Positions 32,601 to 41,627 of a DNA stretch of 64,000 nucleotides are shown in pieces; the stretch's first letter is position 1; each line of letters opens with the position of its first letter. The translations under genes and the position numbers were made by a program. Origin of the DNA: Ailurus styani. Taxonomy: Eukaryota > Chordata > Mammalia > Carnivora > Ailuridae. The stretch is from contig LNAC01000109.1 in NCBI GenBank assembly GCA_002007465.1, positions 2,303,781 to 2,367,780 on the forward strand, in the 5' to 3' direction. The notes under the pieces are model-generated. The model did not search any database, was not told where the DNA came from, and worked only from the letters and a program-made list of their open reading frames with translations.

Positions 32601-35600
32601 TGGCCTTAGGCCTTCCAGGCAGCAAACTGCATCCTCCCGAGAGAGGTGAGGAGGGCCGTGCACACCGAAGCTTCTGACCTGCTGACCATGTCATCCCCCT
32701 GGGGGGGTGGGGATCCGGAAGGGAGCGGGGCAGTGGGAACCCCCTGTGTCCCTCTCGTGGCTGCTGAAGGCTCTGTCTCCCTAGGCAGAAGGGGGTTGGC
32801 AGCCACCAGAGCGATGGTGCGAGCAGCTCTTCTCCAGCGTGGTGCCCGTGCTGCTTGGGGGCCCAAAGGAGGAGCCCGGCGGGCGGCAGCTGCTGGACCT
32901 CGATTGCTTTTTGTCCGACATCTCCGACACGCTCTTCACCATGACGCAGCCCAGCTCCACGCCGCTGCAGCTGCCTCCTGAGGATGGTAAGGGCCTGCAC
33001 CTGCAAAGGGAGGCCTGCGAGAAGCCTGGCGGCCCAGGAAGGATGGCCAGGGGTGGGCGGCCCCCACTCCACCCCGCCTGCCACTCCTGACGTCACCCCT
33101 GCCCCCTCCAGCCTACGTGGGCAATGCAGACATGATCCAGCCGGACCTGACACCTCTGCAGCCCAGCCTGGACGACTTCATGGAGATCTCGGGTGAGCCA
33201 GCGCCCCCTGGTGGGTGGGGTGGAGAGGCTGGGCCAGTGTGAGGCAAGTCCCTGGATGACCACCAGCCCTCAGGCCCATCTCGGACCTCTCTGCGAGGAC
33301 GGATGGTCTCAGTGATTTCTGAGGGCCCTTCCTGGACCCCCTTTGTTTGGACTTGGGATGCAATTCATGTGGCCTCAGGAGAGAGCAGGGCCAGACTGGA
33401 CACCTGGACGGGCGCCAGGGCCAGGGGCATTGAAGCTGCAGGCTCTGCCAGCTCCCTGGAAACTAGTGGATGTTGGGAATCTCAGGAAAGGGACTTTGAT
33501 TTTTGGGGGCCCATTTATTATTTACATAATTCCCTTTAAAAACTGTTAAAGAACATTCCAGGGGCGCTGGGTGGCTCAGTTGGTTGAGTGTCTGCCTTGG
33601 GCTCAGGTCATGATCCCGGGGTCCTGGGATCGAGCCCTGCATCATCAGGCTCGCTGCTCAGTGGGGAGTCTGCTTTTCCTTCTCCCTCTGCCTCTCTCAC
33701 CCCATTTACACACTCTCTCTCTCTCTCTCAAATAAATAAATAAAATCTTTTTTTTTAAGATTTTATTTATTTATTTGACACAGAGAGTGAGATCACAAGG
33801 AGGCTGAGAGGCAGGCAGAGAAAGGGAAGCAGGCTCCCTGCTGAGCAGAGAGCCCGATGTGGGCCTCGATCCCAGGACCCTGAGATCATGACCTGAGCCG
33901 AAGGCAGAGGCTTTAACCCACTGAGCCACCCAGGCGCCCCCAGGAATTATATCTTGTAAAACATTTTTTTTTTTTAAGTAACATGTTTCTGGGTTTCTGT
34001 CTCCTGACCCCGGGGCTGCTAGGTCACTGGTTTCTTGTGTCCCTGCATAGGTACCTGTGTCTGCATGAGCACTGTGGACATGTCTCTGTTTTCACAATAG
34101 ACTCTGCCCGACATTGCTTCCTTTACTTAGCTGTAGATCTTGGAGAGTGTCCCGATAATCATACATTCAGGGGACTCTGGAGCCCTGCTAGGGGTCCAGT
34201 AGCCATAGAGGCTTGGCTTGTCTCAGCCCAGGCCCCGGGGTAGAAAGGGGGATTCTGGGATAAAGGCTTAGTTCCGATGACCCCTCCACTCCTTCCTCAC
34301 AGGGTCCTGGGCCTGTCAGTCAAGAGGTGGGGTGGGAACTAGGGAATGAGGAACCACCCCCACCCCTGCCTCAGCCCTGGGCAGGGTGGGGGCCGTGGGG
34401 GCAGAAGTGTTGATGGCAGTGCCCAGGGAGCAGACCAGTCTGGGAGAGCAGCGGTCCTGTCTGGGCACACGTACCTCCGCCGCAGGTAGGAAACCCCCTC
34501 CAGCCTGGACTCTGGGCCGAGTCGGGGGCTAGGAAGCCACTTCTCTCAATCCGGGGTGGCTGCTGGTTGGGGGCGAGCATGGGCAACCAGAGGTAGGGGG
34601 TGTGGGTCATGCAGAGGAGGTGGCTAGGGTGCCCCCTCTGGAGCTTCACACACAGGGAGGGCCGGGAGCACCAAGGCCACCAGGGCTGCTGCCTGGATTG
34701 TGCCCCAGAGCCCCTCACTTGAGAGGAAACCCAGTGAGGAGGCCGGAACTATACAGGGGGAGGGGGCTTGGGGAGGAGTGTTCAAGGAAGGGGTCTGGGC
34801 TTGGAGCAGGAGAGGGTATCAGGGAGGGTCAATGGGGGGACGGAAGCTGGGGGGGACTAGGGCTCCATGGGTGGCCAGCTAAGGCTACGAAGCAACTTCT
34901 CTCAAGGGGGAAGGGACAGTTGAGGGCAAACTATGGCAGGGGGTTGGTGGTGACTGGGCTCGGTACCCATGAGCCCTGAAGAGCGCTGGGGAGGGGGCAG
35001 CAGCAGTGAGTGGGTAGCAGGCCCCCTACGTGGCTGGTTCTTGAGTCTAGGCCTCAAGGGGCCTATTGATGAGGCCTACGGTCCCTGGGGGGGTGGGGGG
35101 ATAGAGGATCAGTGACCACTCAGCCTCTGCCACCCAGTGCCTCAGTTAAAGGGGGGCAGTAGGACAAGAAGATCCTTTCTGATCAGGTGGTCAAGGAAGG
35201 ACACACACACAGACTCACACACACAGACACACACACACCCAGGCACAGAGCCTGCGCATGCGGAGGGTCTCACATCAAGGCAGCACACACGGACTCAGAG
35301 CTACGGACAGCGGGGCACACACGGAGATGGGTCCTGCCTGCGTGAGGTCACACGCTGACACCCGCAGAGCGACAGCCTTCCAGCGACACGTGGGGACCAG
35401 AGTCGCAGAAGAGGCACATACAAAGTTTAACCCTTATCAGGCTCTGGGTTTGGTGTGGGCCTATCTGTCCCGCTCCTGGGTCTCCTTCAAGGTGGCCTTT
35501 GGGAGAGAGGCCTGACCAGCTCCTGTGGCTGGGGAGCCAGGGCCCATCCACGGCCAGTGAGGCTGTGTTGGGCCAGACCAGGAGGCCTTGGGAGCTGGTT

Positions 35601-38600
35601 CAGACCAAAGGCTGGTCAGGGTCAGAGAAAGGTGCCCGGAAGGGAGCGGGTGGGCGGGCGGCGCCCAGGCCCGGGATGTGGTTAGGCCGCAGGCAGCTGC
35701 TTCCCAAAACCAGAATAGCCTGGGGCTTACACAACCCGCACTTCAGACAATCTGGCTGCCCCCTCCCGGCCCGCTCTTCCAGGCTTCCCAGCCCCCTCTC
35801 ACCCCTATCCCCACTCTGAGCCTACCCTCTGACCCCCTTAGCCCTTCATCCCACTCCCGGGCTCTACTTTTGAGCCCCCACTTGACCTTCCAACAAACCG
35901 ACTTGTCCCAGACCCGCTGACCTCCTGACCCCTCTCACCTCCCACTCACCCCTACAACTCCCGTCACCCTGGGGCTCTTCCCTATCCCAGACCTCCACCC
36001 CTTGCACCCCACCCCTTTCCCTCCCTGGCACTCTCTATTACCCTGCCCCTTTCTATGTGGCCCCAGCAGAGATGGTAACAGGAGGGAGAGAGGGGAGCCC
36101 AGGCCTGGGACAGGGAAGGGGACCCCATGAGCCAAGTGTGAGGCTCGGTGGGAGGACTATTTCCCGGGGTCCTACTCACAGCCCACACAGCCTCTGCTGT
36201 CCTGCCTGCAGGCCCATCCCACCCGAACCTCTGTTTTGCTGCTTCCCCTGAGTGAGACAGAAACTCTCCCAATTTCACAATCTCCTGTGGAAGCCCCCCC
36301 CTTCCCTGCCTCCCCCCACCTTATTGCCAGCTAGGCCAGCCCAGCCTGGGGACAGGGCACGAGGCCCACTCTCCTCCCACTGCTTCAAGCCACGCCTGGC
36401 CTTATCCCTAACTGTCACCGCCTTGTCTGTCTGAATTACAGATTTCTTCACCAGCTACCGTCCCCCACCGACGCCCACACCTTCACACTTCCTGGAGCCC
36501 CCCAGCTTTGGCCCCATGGCTGACCCTTTCTTCAGCAGTGGGATCTTGGGCTCAGAGGTGCCCCCTGCCTCTTCAGGCGTGACCCACCTCTCAGGGCATA
36601 ACCGCCTGCAGGTGAGCTCCTGCCCCTACTCCACTCAGCCCTGCCTAGCTCACCTGCCAGTGTCCGGGAGATAGGGTACTTCCCGAGTGCCTAGTCCTGT
36701 GCTTGGTCAACTGAGAGGGACTGGAAGGGGCGAGAGACCCCATCTCTGTCCTCTGAGAGGGAGCAGTTCAGCTCAGGAGGAAGGACCCTCGTGAAGCAGA
36801 ACTGGACCAGGTGGTTGTGGAGGGGAGGCTGAAGGGCTGAAGGCAGCGGGGAGGATGGGGGAGAGGGGAGGGCATGGAGAAGGACACCACTGAGGACCAG
36901 GTTATTTATGGAAGGCTTCCTGGAGGAGGGGAGGTTCTGGGCTTAGTGAATGGGTTGGGTTTGGACAGAAGAGACCCATACAGGGCAAGCCAGATGGGAA
37001 GGGAAGCACAAAGGAGCGTATGGAGACAGAAAGCTCAGTGTGACGGCTTAGGACACAGTGAAGCTGCCATTTTGGATCAGGAACCCGAGGGATCGATTCG
37101 GAGTTCACCTCCCTGCTGCTCAGACAGCTCCTCGCTGAAAGAGCTAAGCCTTGCTGAGGCTTACCTAGCAGAGTTCAAGTGTATGAGCAGCACTGGGTAA
37201 ATGGTTGCCCAGCGACTGAGCTAGTGAGCCAGTGAGTGAGTGTGTAGATGGAGGGGTGTGTTGGCGAATGGTTAGGTGGGTTGTAGATGAGGCTGGACGG
37301 CTACATGGGTTGGTGTCTATATGGGTAGGTAAGTGGTCGGTTGGATGGATGGGCTGGTGGATGGATTTGTAGATGGTTAGTTTGGTGGGTCGATGAATAG
37401 GCTGGTGGCTGAAGAAGTGGTTGGTCAGTGAACAGATGGTGGATAGGTGGAGGGATTATGGATGGATTAGTGGATGGATTGGTGGCTGGATGGAGTAATT
37501 ATCTGGCAAATGAAAAGATGGGCAGGAAGACTGATGCTCTTTCTCATGCCTACTTTGTGCGTGTGTGTGTTCTACTCCCTCCCCTCACTAGACTACAGTT
37601 TCCCTTGGTGTGTGCGGGGGGGACAGCAGGGACAATTTCTCCTATCTCTCCCAGAGCTCAGTCCAGAGCTCAGCCAGGGCAAGAGGCTACGGGTGGCTGC
37701 CAAGACCAGCTCTCTCCCCTGCTCTCTGTCTGTCCCCCAACCAGGCCCGGAGCAGCTGCCCTGGCCCCCTGGACTCCAGTGCCTTCCTGAACTCTGATTT
37801 CCTCCTTCCCGAAGACCCCAAGCCCAAGCTCCCACCCGCGCCTGTCACCCCGTCCCTGCTCCAGTACCCTGCCCTTGCCAAGGGGCCTGGTCTAGAGCCC
37901 TGTCCGCCACCCACCTTCCCCCCCATGGCTCCGCCCCCTGCTCTGCTGCAGGAGGAGCCTCTCTTCTCTCCCAGATTCCCCTTCTCCACTGTCCCTCCAT
38001 CCCCAGGAGTATCCCCACTGCCTGCTGCCACTGCCTTCCCACCCACCCCTCAGCCAGGCCCGGCCCCTGCCCCCTTCCCCATAGACCTTCTGCCCTCAGG
38101 GTATCTGGAGCCCCCATTTGGGCCCCACTTCCCAGTGCCCCAAGGCATGCGGCCCAGAGGCAGGCCCCCCACCTCATCCCTCAGAGGGCGGAAGCCCAGC
38201 CCCCCGACCTTGGCCCCTGCCACTGCCAAGCCCACTGCCACCGCCGGGGGCAGCAACCCCTGCCTCACACAGCTGCTCACAGCAGGTAAGACGGGAAGAG
38301 CAAGAAGTGGGTCCACAGAGGGGAAGACGGGGACCAAATGTGGAAGTGGGGAGCCTGTGGGAGCAGAGGGCGAAGGTTCAAGGGGCAGCCTCAGGCTCAA
38401 CTGGGGATGGGGTGGGGAGGTAGGGAGGAATAAGGGACATGAGCCCTGGAACCCGAAAGGGGAGTGGGCTTTTCTGGAGGGGAGGGATGGGGTCTTGGGA
38501 GATGACGGGGTTAAGGCTGGCCCCAGTGGCCCTTACACTTCTGCCCCGTGCACAGCCAAGCCTGAGCAGACCCTGGAACCACCGCTTGTGTCCAGCACCG

Positions 38601-40969
38601 TCCTCCGGTCTTCAGGGTCCCCGGTAAGATGGCAGGCTCTGGGAGGTGAGGGTGGGCCCAGGGCTTCGCCCCAACTCTCTGCCCTTCTCCACCCCAGCAG
38701 GAGACGGCCCCTGAATTTCCCTGCATCTTCCTACCCCCGACCCCGGCCCCCACACCACCCCGGCCACCTCCAGGCCCGGCCACACTGGCCCCTCCCAGGC
38801 CCCTGATCGTCCCCAAAGCGGAGCGGCTCTCGCCCCCAGCGCACAGCGGTAAAGAGGGCTTGCAGGACTTGGGGGATTCCAGGGGATGGAGAAGGGGGAA
38901 GGAAGAAGGGGGGACTATACCTGAGGCCGGAATGAGAGGGACAGGGCAACAGGACCCTCTCCCCTGTGTTGGTCTGTCTGTGGGTCTGTCTGTCCCTGCC
39001 ACAGGTGGTGAGCGGCGGCTGTCTGGGGACCTCAGCTCCATGCAGGGTCCAGGGACTCTGAGTGTCTGCGTCTCTCCCCCTCAACCCATCCTAAGCCGGG
39101 GCCGTCCAGACAACAACAAGGTGGCACCTTGCCCTCCCCCCAGGGTCTGTTTGCTACCCCTAGGCCCTTCCATGCTCCTTCCTAGGCTCACCCCACTGTC
39201 TGCCCCCCAAGACTGAGAACCGGCGCATCACCCACATCTCTGCGGAGCAGAAACGGCGCTTCAACATCAAGCTGGGGTTTGACACCCTGCATGGGCTCGT
39301 GAGCACCCTCAGCACCCAGCCCAGCCTCAAGGTGAGCGCCCAGCCCAGGCTGGCACCCCCAGAACTGCAGGGCTCCTTGGTCGACAACCCCACCCCCACC
39401 GCCCGAGACCAAATCCCAGGACCCTCTGGACACCCAGTTTCGTCCTCCCACCCAGTGCCTCAGTGGGCCCCAGAGGGGGGCCACCGCCAGCACCTGAGCC
39501 CACCCTGGTGATGCCTGCAGGTGAGCAAGGCGACCACGCTGCAGAAGACGGCTGAGTACATCGCCATGCTGCAGCAGGAGCGGGCGGCCATGCAGGAGGA
39601 GGCCCAGCAGCTACGGGACCAGATCGAGGAGCTCAATGCTGCCATTAAGTAGGGAGAGGGGGAAGGGGCTGCAGGCGAGGGGGCGAGGGGGCGGGCCGCA
39701 CAGCTCCCCAGCCCTGACCGGCCCCCTGCCCCCAGCCGCTGCCAGCAGCAGCTGCCTGCTACTGGGGTTCCCATCACACACCAGCGTTTCGACCAGATGC
39801 GAGACATGTTTGATGACTACGTCCGTACCCGGACGCTGCACAACTGGAAGTTCTGGGTGGTATCCTCCCTCGGCCAGCGGCGGGGGTGGGGGGGGGAGGG
39901 GGGACACAGTGGCCAGACCCCTCTGTGCCCAACAGACCAGTCAGGGGCTCTGAGCTGCACCCAGGGGAAAGGGACTCAGGTTCAGCCCCCTGCTTCTAGG
40001 CCCTCAACACCTTGGCCAGCAGGAGTGCCCAGGGATTTGCTGGGAGCAGAGGGAAACTGAGGGAGGAGCCCCTGGGTGAAGGGAGCACGGCCCTGCCCAC
40101 AGAATGTCCCAAGGGGAGTTTGGGAGAACCTCGAGTCTGAGTGGTATGAATGGGGTGGGTCCTGAAGAGGGCATGGAATCTCTCCCTCTCTTACCTGGTC
40201 AATCTCTTGGCTGAGCCAGGGCAGGAAGCTCAGGGACGGAGGGATAGCGCAGCCCAGGACATGGGCATAGACAGGCTGGGCAGGCTGTGGCAAGATGGGA
40301 GGGCAGCTGCCACGGGAGGCCTCCGAGTTCAAGGTGCCACCGTGGCCAGGCCCTTCCCCGGTTTGGCCCAGATGTCAGAGCTACACATAAGCTGGGTGAG
40401 GGTACTGACTGATCAACAGGCCTGTTCCTTGACCTGGGCCCAGTTCAGCGTCCTCATCCGGCCTCTATTCGAGTCCTTCAATGGGATGGTGTCCACAGCA
40501 AGCTTACAGAGCCTCCGGCAGACCTCATTGGCTTGGCTGGACCAGTACTGCTCCCTGCCTGCCCTCCGGCCAAGTACGTGAGCCACCCCTCTGCCCACCA
40601 GAATATCCAGGAATGTTCCTTCAGCTCAGACTGCAGATCCAGCCTGCCTTCAGAATAGCTTCGAGTTTTGGCCATTTGGATGGTCCTCCAGCCTCCAGGA
40701 CACCTGCAGACAGAGGTCCTGGGAGGGTCTTGCCAGCTAGTATTCCTCCCACATCCCTTCATCTTCAGCATCCAGAGGAATGGCCTGGACCCCAGGAGGT
40801 AACTCTCCCTCCCTCTCTCTCTCTCTCATTCTCTCGTTCTCTTTCCCCAGCTGTCTTGAACTCCCTCCGCCAGCTGAGCACATCTACCAGTATTCTGACA
40901 GACCCAGGCTGTATTCCTGAGCAAGCCACGCGGGCAGTCACAGAGGGCACCCTTGGCAAACCTTTATAG
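23331..40969 (+). CDS. MLXIPL: MLXIPL (ChREBP) full coding region, 17 coding exons
   Basis: Carbohydrate-response element-binding protein is a bHLH-leucine zipper factor. It pairs with MLX, binds ChoREs (two E-box halves 5 bp apart) and activates glycolytic and lipogenic genes in liver, fat and gut. The 17 exons listed below join in frame to 2,568 nt, giving 855 residues (human 852). In order they encode a Ser/Asp-rich N terminus (21-33), the Mondo conserved regions with the 14-3-3 and nuclear-export helices (about 43-300), a proline-rich transactivation segment (about 302-640), the bHLH (about 650-705; E-box contacts H657, E661, R665), a leucine zipper (about 705-735) and the C-terminal dimerisation/cytoplasmic-localisation domain to 855. 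The start has a strong Kozak context (GCCATGG). All introns are GT-AG. No frameshift or stop was seen, so this looks like an intact gene. Confidence 0.97.
24264..24280 (+). promoter_or_regulatory. Weak CTCF-like motif in MLXIPL intron 1
   Basis: CCGGCAGGGGGTGCTG matches the CTCF core with two differences. It lies at the downstream edge of the CpG-rich region. Confidence 0.3.
25194..25215. repeat. Tandem palindrome GTACTAGTAC x2
   Basis: The perfect 10-bp palindrome GTACTAGTAC occurs twice (25,194-25,203 and 25,206-25,215) with a 2-bp spacer. This gives a 12-bp period. Confidence 0.85.
27308..27414 (+). CDS. MLXIPL: MLXIPL coding exon 2
   Basis: Encodes residues 98-133 and the first base of Y134, including KLVSPKWKNFKGLKLL and the helix RLNNAIWRAWYIQ used in 14-3-3 and export-factor binding. 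Acceptor TGACAG|T, donor CAGT|GTGAGT. Shared by alpha and beta transcripts. Confidence 0.97.
27415..31581 (+). other. MLXIPL: MLXIPL intron 2 (4.2 kb)
   Basis: Holds MIR pieces (about 27.84-28.07, 28.35-28.54 and 29.07-29.20 kb), one Can-SINE at 28.77 kb, a G-run at about 29,721-29,735, a T-run at about 30,655-30,673 and purine-rich sequence at 30.3-31.2 kb. No exon was recognised. Confidence 0.65.
28767..28954 (-). mobile_element. Can-SINE in MLXIPL intron 2
   Basis: Intact minus-strand copy. TGCTGAAGAAATTT duplicates at 28,753-28,766 and 28,955-28,968. It lies antisense to the gene. Confidence 0.93.
31582..31664 (+). CDS. MLXIPL: MLXIPL coding exon 3
   Basis: Encodes the end of Y134 through E161 (VERRKSPVCGFVTPLQGPEAD...). 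Acceptor TCTCAG|AT, donor GAG|GTAGCT. The RRK cluster at 137-139 lies beside the 14-3-3-binding helix. Confidence 0.96.
31825..31914 (+). CDS. MLXIPL: MLXIPL coding exon 4 (contains the ChREBP-beta start codon)
   Basis: Encodes residues 162-191, including the basic bipartite nuclear-localisation stretch (KRRIEVV...KWRIYYKKR). M178 is the start codon expected for ChREBP-beta. Acceptor CCCCAG|G, donor CGG|GTCAGT. Confidence 0.97.
32217..32261 (+). CDS. MLXIPL: MLXIPL coding exon 5
   Basis: A 45-nt microexon coding residues 192-206 (LRKSSREGDLLTPKQ). S196 is in the basic R-K-x-S context of the known PKA site that controls nuclear entry. Acceptor CTGCAG|C, donor CAG|GTGGGT. Confidence 0.96.
32785..32986 (+). 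CDS. MLXIPL: MLXIPL coding exon 6
   Basis: Encodes residues 207-273 plus one base: WCEQLFSSVVPVLLG, then LLDLDCFLSDISDTLFTMTQ, a Mondo conserved region of the glucose-sensing module. Acceptor CCCTAG|G, donor GATG|GTAAGG. Confidence 0.97.
33112..33192 (+). CDS. MLXIPL: MLXIPL coding exon 7
   Basis: Encodes residues 274-300 plus one base: YVGNADMIQPDLTPLQPSLD and DFMEIS, which is the last Mondo conserved region. Acceptor CTCCAG|C, donor TCGG|GTGAGC. A strong CTCF motif begins 4 bp into the intron. Confidence 0.97.
33197..33215 (-). promoter_or_regulatory. Strong CTCF motif at the MLXIPL exon 7 donor
   Basis: The + strand contains AGCGCCCCCTGGTGG. Its reverse complement CCACCAGGGGGCGCT matches the classic CTCF core at all 15 positions. 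It starts directly after the splice-donor consensus of exon 7. Binding is predicted, not shown. Confidence 0.6.
33561..33751 (+). mobile_element. Can-SINE, left arm of an inverted pair
   Basis: Head 'GGGGCGCTGGGTGGCTCAGTTGG', body and an AAATAAATAAATAAAATC tail. The head is an older type than its neighbour's. Confidence 0.9.
33752..33940 (-). mobile_element. Can-SINE, right arm of an inverted pair
   Basis: Minus-strand copy that begins where the tail of the + strand copy ends, so the two tails face each other. The head ends 'GCCACCCAGGCGCCCC'. Confidence 0.9.
35200..35240. repeat. Degenerate (CA)n repeat
   Basis: ACACACAC runs interrupted by GACTC and GAC, with more scattered ACAC words to 35,330. 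Confidence 0.85.
36442..36611 (+). CDS. MLXIPL: MLXIPL coding exon 8
   Basis: Encodes the end of D301 to Q357. FFTSYRPPPTPTPSHFLEPP begins the proline-rich region and the exon ends THLSGHNRLQ. Acceptor TTACAG|A, donor CAG|GTGAGC. Confidence 0.95.
36612..37744 (+). other. MLXIPL: MLXIPL intron 8 (1.1 kb)
   Basis: The middle holds a degenerate GGTT/GGAT-type minisatellite (37.2-37.5 kb). No exon was recognised. Confidence 0.7.
37205..37500. repeat. Degenerate (GGAT/GGTT)n minisatellite
   Basis: About 300 bp built from GGATGGATTGGTGG-like words with many substitutions. No clean period longer than 4 bp. Confidence 0.75.
37745..38285 (+). CDS. MLXIPL: MLXIPL coding exon 9 (proline-rich)
   Basis: The largest exon, coding residues 358-537 plus one base. 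It carries DSSAFLNSDFLLPEDPKPK and LLQEEPLFSPRFPF, then Pro-rich spacer, ending NPCLTQLLTA. Acceptor ACCAG|G, donor GCAG|GTAAGA. The open frame runs on into the next intron, which explains a spurious 398-residue ORF (37,610-38,806). Confidence 0.96.
38556..38623 (+). CDS. MLXIPL: MLXIPL coding exon 10
   Basis: Encodes residues 538-560 (KPEQTLEPPLVSSTVLRSS...). Acceptor GCACAG|C, donor CCG|GTAAGA. Confidence 0.95.
38698..38848 (+). CDS. MLXIPL: MLXIPL coding exon 11
   Basis: Encodes residues 561-610 plus one base (QETAPEFPCIFLPP ... PKAERLSPPAHS). The acceptor is a CAGCAG tandem. Using the first AG keeps Gln561, as in the human protein; using the second removes it. Donor GCG|GTAAAG. Confidence 0.93.
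39005..39120 (+). CDS. MLXIPL: MLXIPL coding exon 12
   Basis: Encodes residues 611-649 (GERRLSGDLSSMQG ... SPPQPILSRGRPDNNK). It includes the RRLS phosphorylation context. Acceptor CCACAG|G, donor AAG|GTGGCA. Confidence 0.96.
39212..39331 (+). CDS. MLXIPL: MLXIPL coding exon 13 (basic region and helix 1)
   Basis: Encodes residues 650-689. The basic region RRITHISAEQKRRFN contains the H-E-R triad that reads CACGTG halves, followed by helix 1 (IKLGFDTLHGLVSTL). The acceptor has an unusual A at -3 (CCAAG|A). Donor AAG|GTGAGC. Confidence 0.97.
39521..39648 (+). CDS. MLXIPL: MLXIPL coding exon 14 (helix 2 and zipper)
   Basis: Encodes residues 690-731 plus two bases: helix 2 (KATTLQKTAEYIAMLQQE) and the leucine-zipper coil (QEEAQQLRDQIEELNAAI). 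Acceptor CTGCAG|G, donor TTAA|GTAGGG. Confidence 0.97.
39736..39859 (+). CDS. MLXIPL: MLXIPL coding exon 15
   Basis: Encodes the end of N732 through V773 (RCQQQLPATGVPITHQRFDQ, MRDMFDDYVRTRTLHNWKFW). This is the first part of the WMC/dimerisation domain. Acceptor CCCCAG|C. The donor GTG|GTATCC is weak beyond the GT. Confidence 0.95.
40444..40573 (+). CDS. MLXIPL: MLXIPL coding exon 16
   Basis: Encodes residues 774-816 plus one base (FSVLIRPLFESFNGMVSTAS ... LAWLDQYCSLPALRP). Acceptor GCCCAG|T, donor CCAA|GTACGT. Confidence 0.96.
40851..40969 (+). CDS. MLXIPL: MLXIPL coding exon 17 with stop codon
   Basis: Encodes residues 817-855 (VLNSLRQLSTSTSILTDPG ... EGTLGKPL) and TAG at 40,967-40,969. 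The acceptor follows a long CT tract (CCCCAG|C). Confidence 0.97.
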
Positions 40970-41129
40970 TGGCGGCCAGACACTTCCGCTCACTCAGCAG
41001 CCCCGGGGCTGCTTTCCCCGGCGTGGGCTCCAGGGACAACTTCCGGGCACTCCCTTCCTGCCCCAGGCCCTGGCTGTCCCCTGTCCTGAGGGTCTAGCAG
41101 GGCCCAAATCTCTTCCACCTCCTGAAAGC

Positions 41130-41250
41130 CAGGAAGAGCTACGTTCCAGTCGCTGCCCCACCGATGACGAACACTGTGACCTGGGGGTCTCATGCCATCT
41201 CTCGGGACCTCTGTTTTCCAGTCTGCAAAATGGGGCTGCAGAAGATTCGA
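41130..41250 (+). repeat. MIR in the MLXIPL 3'UTR
   Basis: 'GAACACTGTGACCTGGGGGT' is followed by 'CCTCTGTTTTCCAGTCTGCAAAATGGGGC', the MIR core in sense orientation. Confidence 0.65.
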
Positions 41251-41621
41251 GCAGATGATGATCCCAAGGCCTTAGCAGCTATGACCCTTGGGGCTGAAGC
41301 TGGCAACTCAGGGAGCTCGGAGGAGGAAGGGGGACGATCCTGTTTCCCTGTTCCCTCCCTCCCTGCTCACACCCCCCACCCTAATAGGACACAGGCCTCT
41401 GTTTCTCAGCAGAGAGGGAGAAAAGAAGGTTCCCGCTCTCTGCTCCTTCGCTGGTCTCCCAGTGCGGGGTGGGGTGCTGCAGGATGGCATCCCTGGGGGA
41501 GGCCAGGAAGGTCAGATCCCAGGAGAGAGCAGGGCGGGGTGGAGGGGTAGCCAGACCAGGGGCAGGCATCTTGTATGCATGTGAATGTGTGTGTGTGTGT
41601 ATTTTGTAAAGAATTCTTGCC

Positions 41622-41627
41622 AATAAA
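41622..41627 (+). terminator. MLXIPL: MLXIPL poly(A) signal AATAAA
   Basis: A canonical AATAAA lies 653 nt after the stop codon. A GT-containing element (GTCAGTGTGTCAC) follows about 20-35 nt later, as expected for cleavage near 41,645. Confidence 0.85.

Larger units (their letters stand above)
33193..36441 (+). other. MLXIPL: MLXIPL intron 7 (3.2 kb)
   Basis: Contains an inverted SINE pair (33.56-33.94 kb), a degenerate CA repeat near 35.2 kb and a C-rich strand-asymmetric tract (about 35.76-36.06 kb). No exon was recognised. Confidence 0.7.

Noticed and set aside
32539..33153. 204-residue minus-strand open frame
   Set aside because: Antisense of MLXIPL exon 6 and part of exon 7. Its length is explained by the coding constraint on the other strand.
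37610..38806. 398-residue open frame on the + strand, the longest in the window
   Set aside because: It is MLXIPL exon 9 read through both flanking introns. The in-frame parts outside 37,745-38,285 have no homology, and clean splice sites sit at the exon borders.
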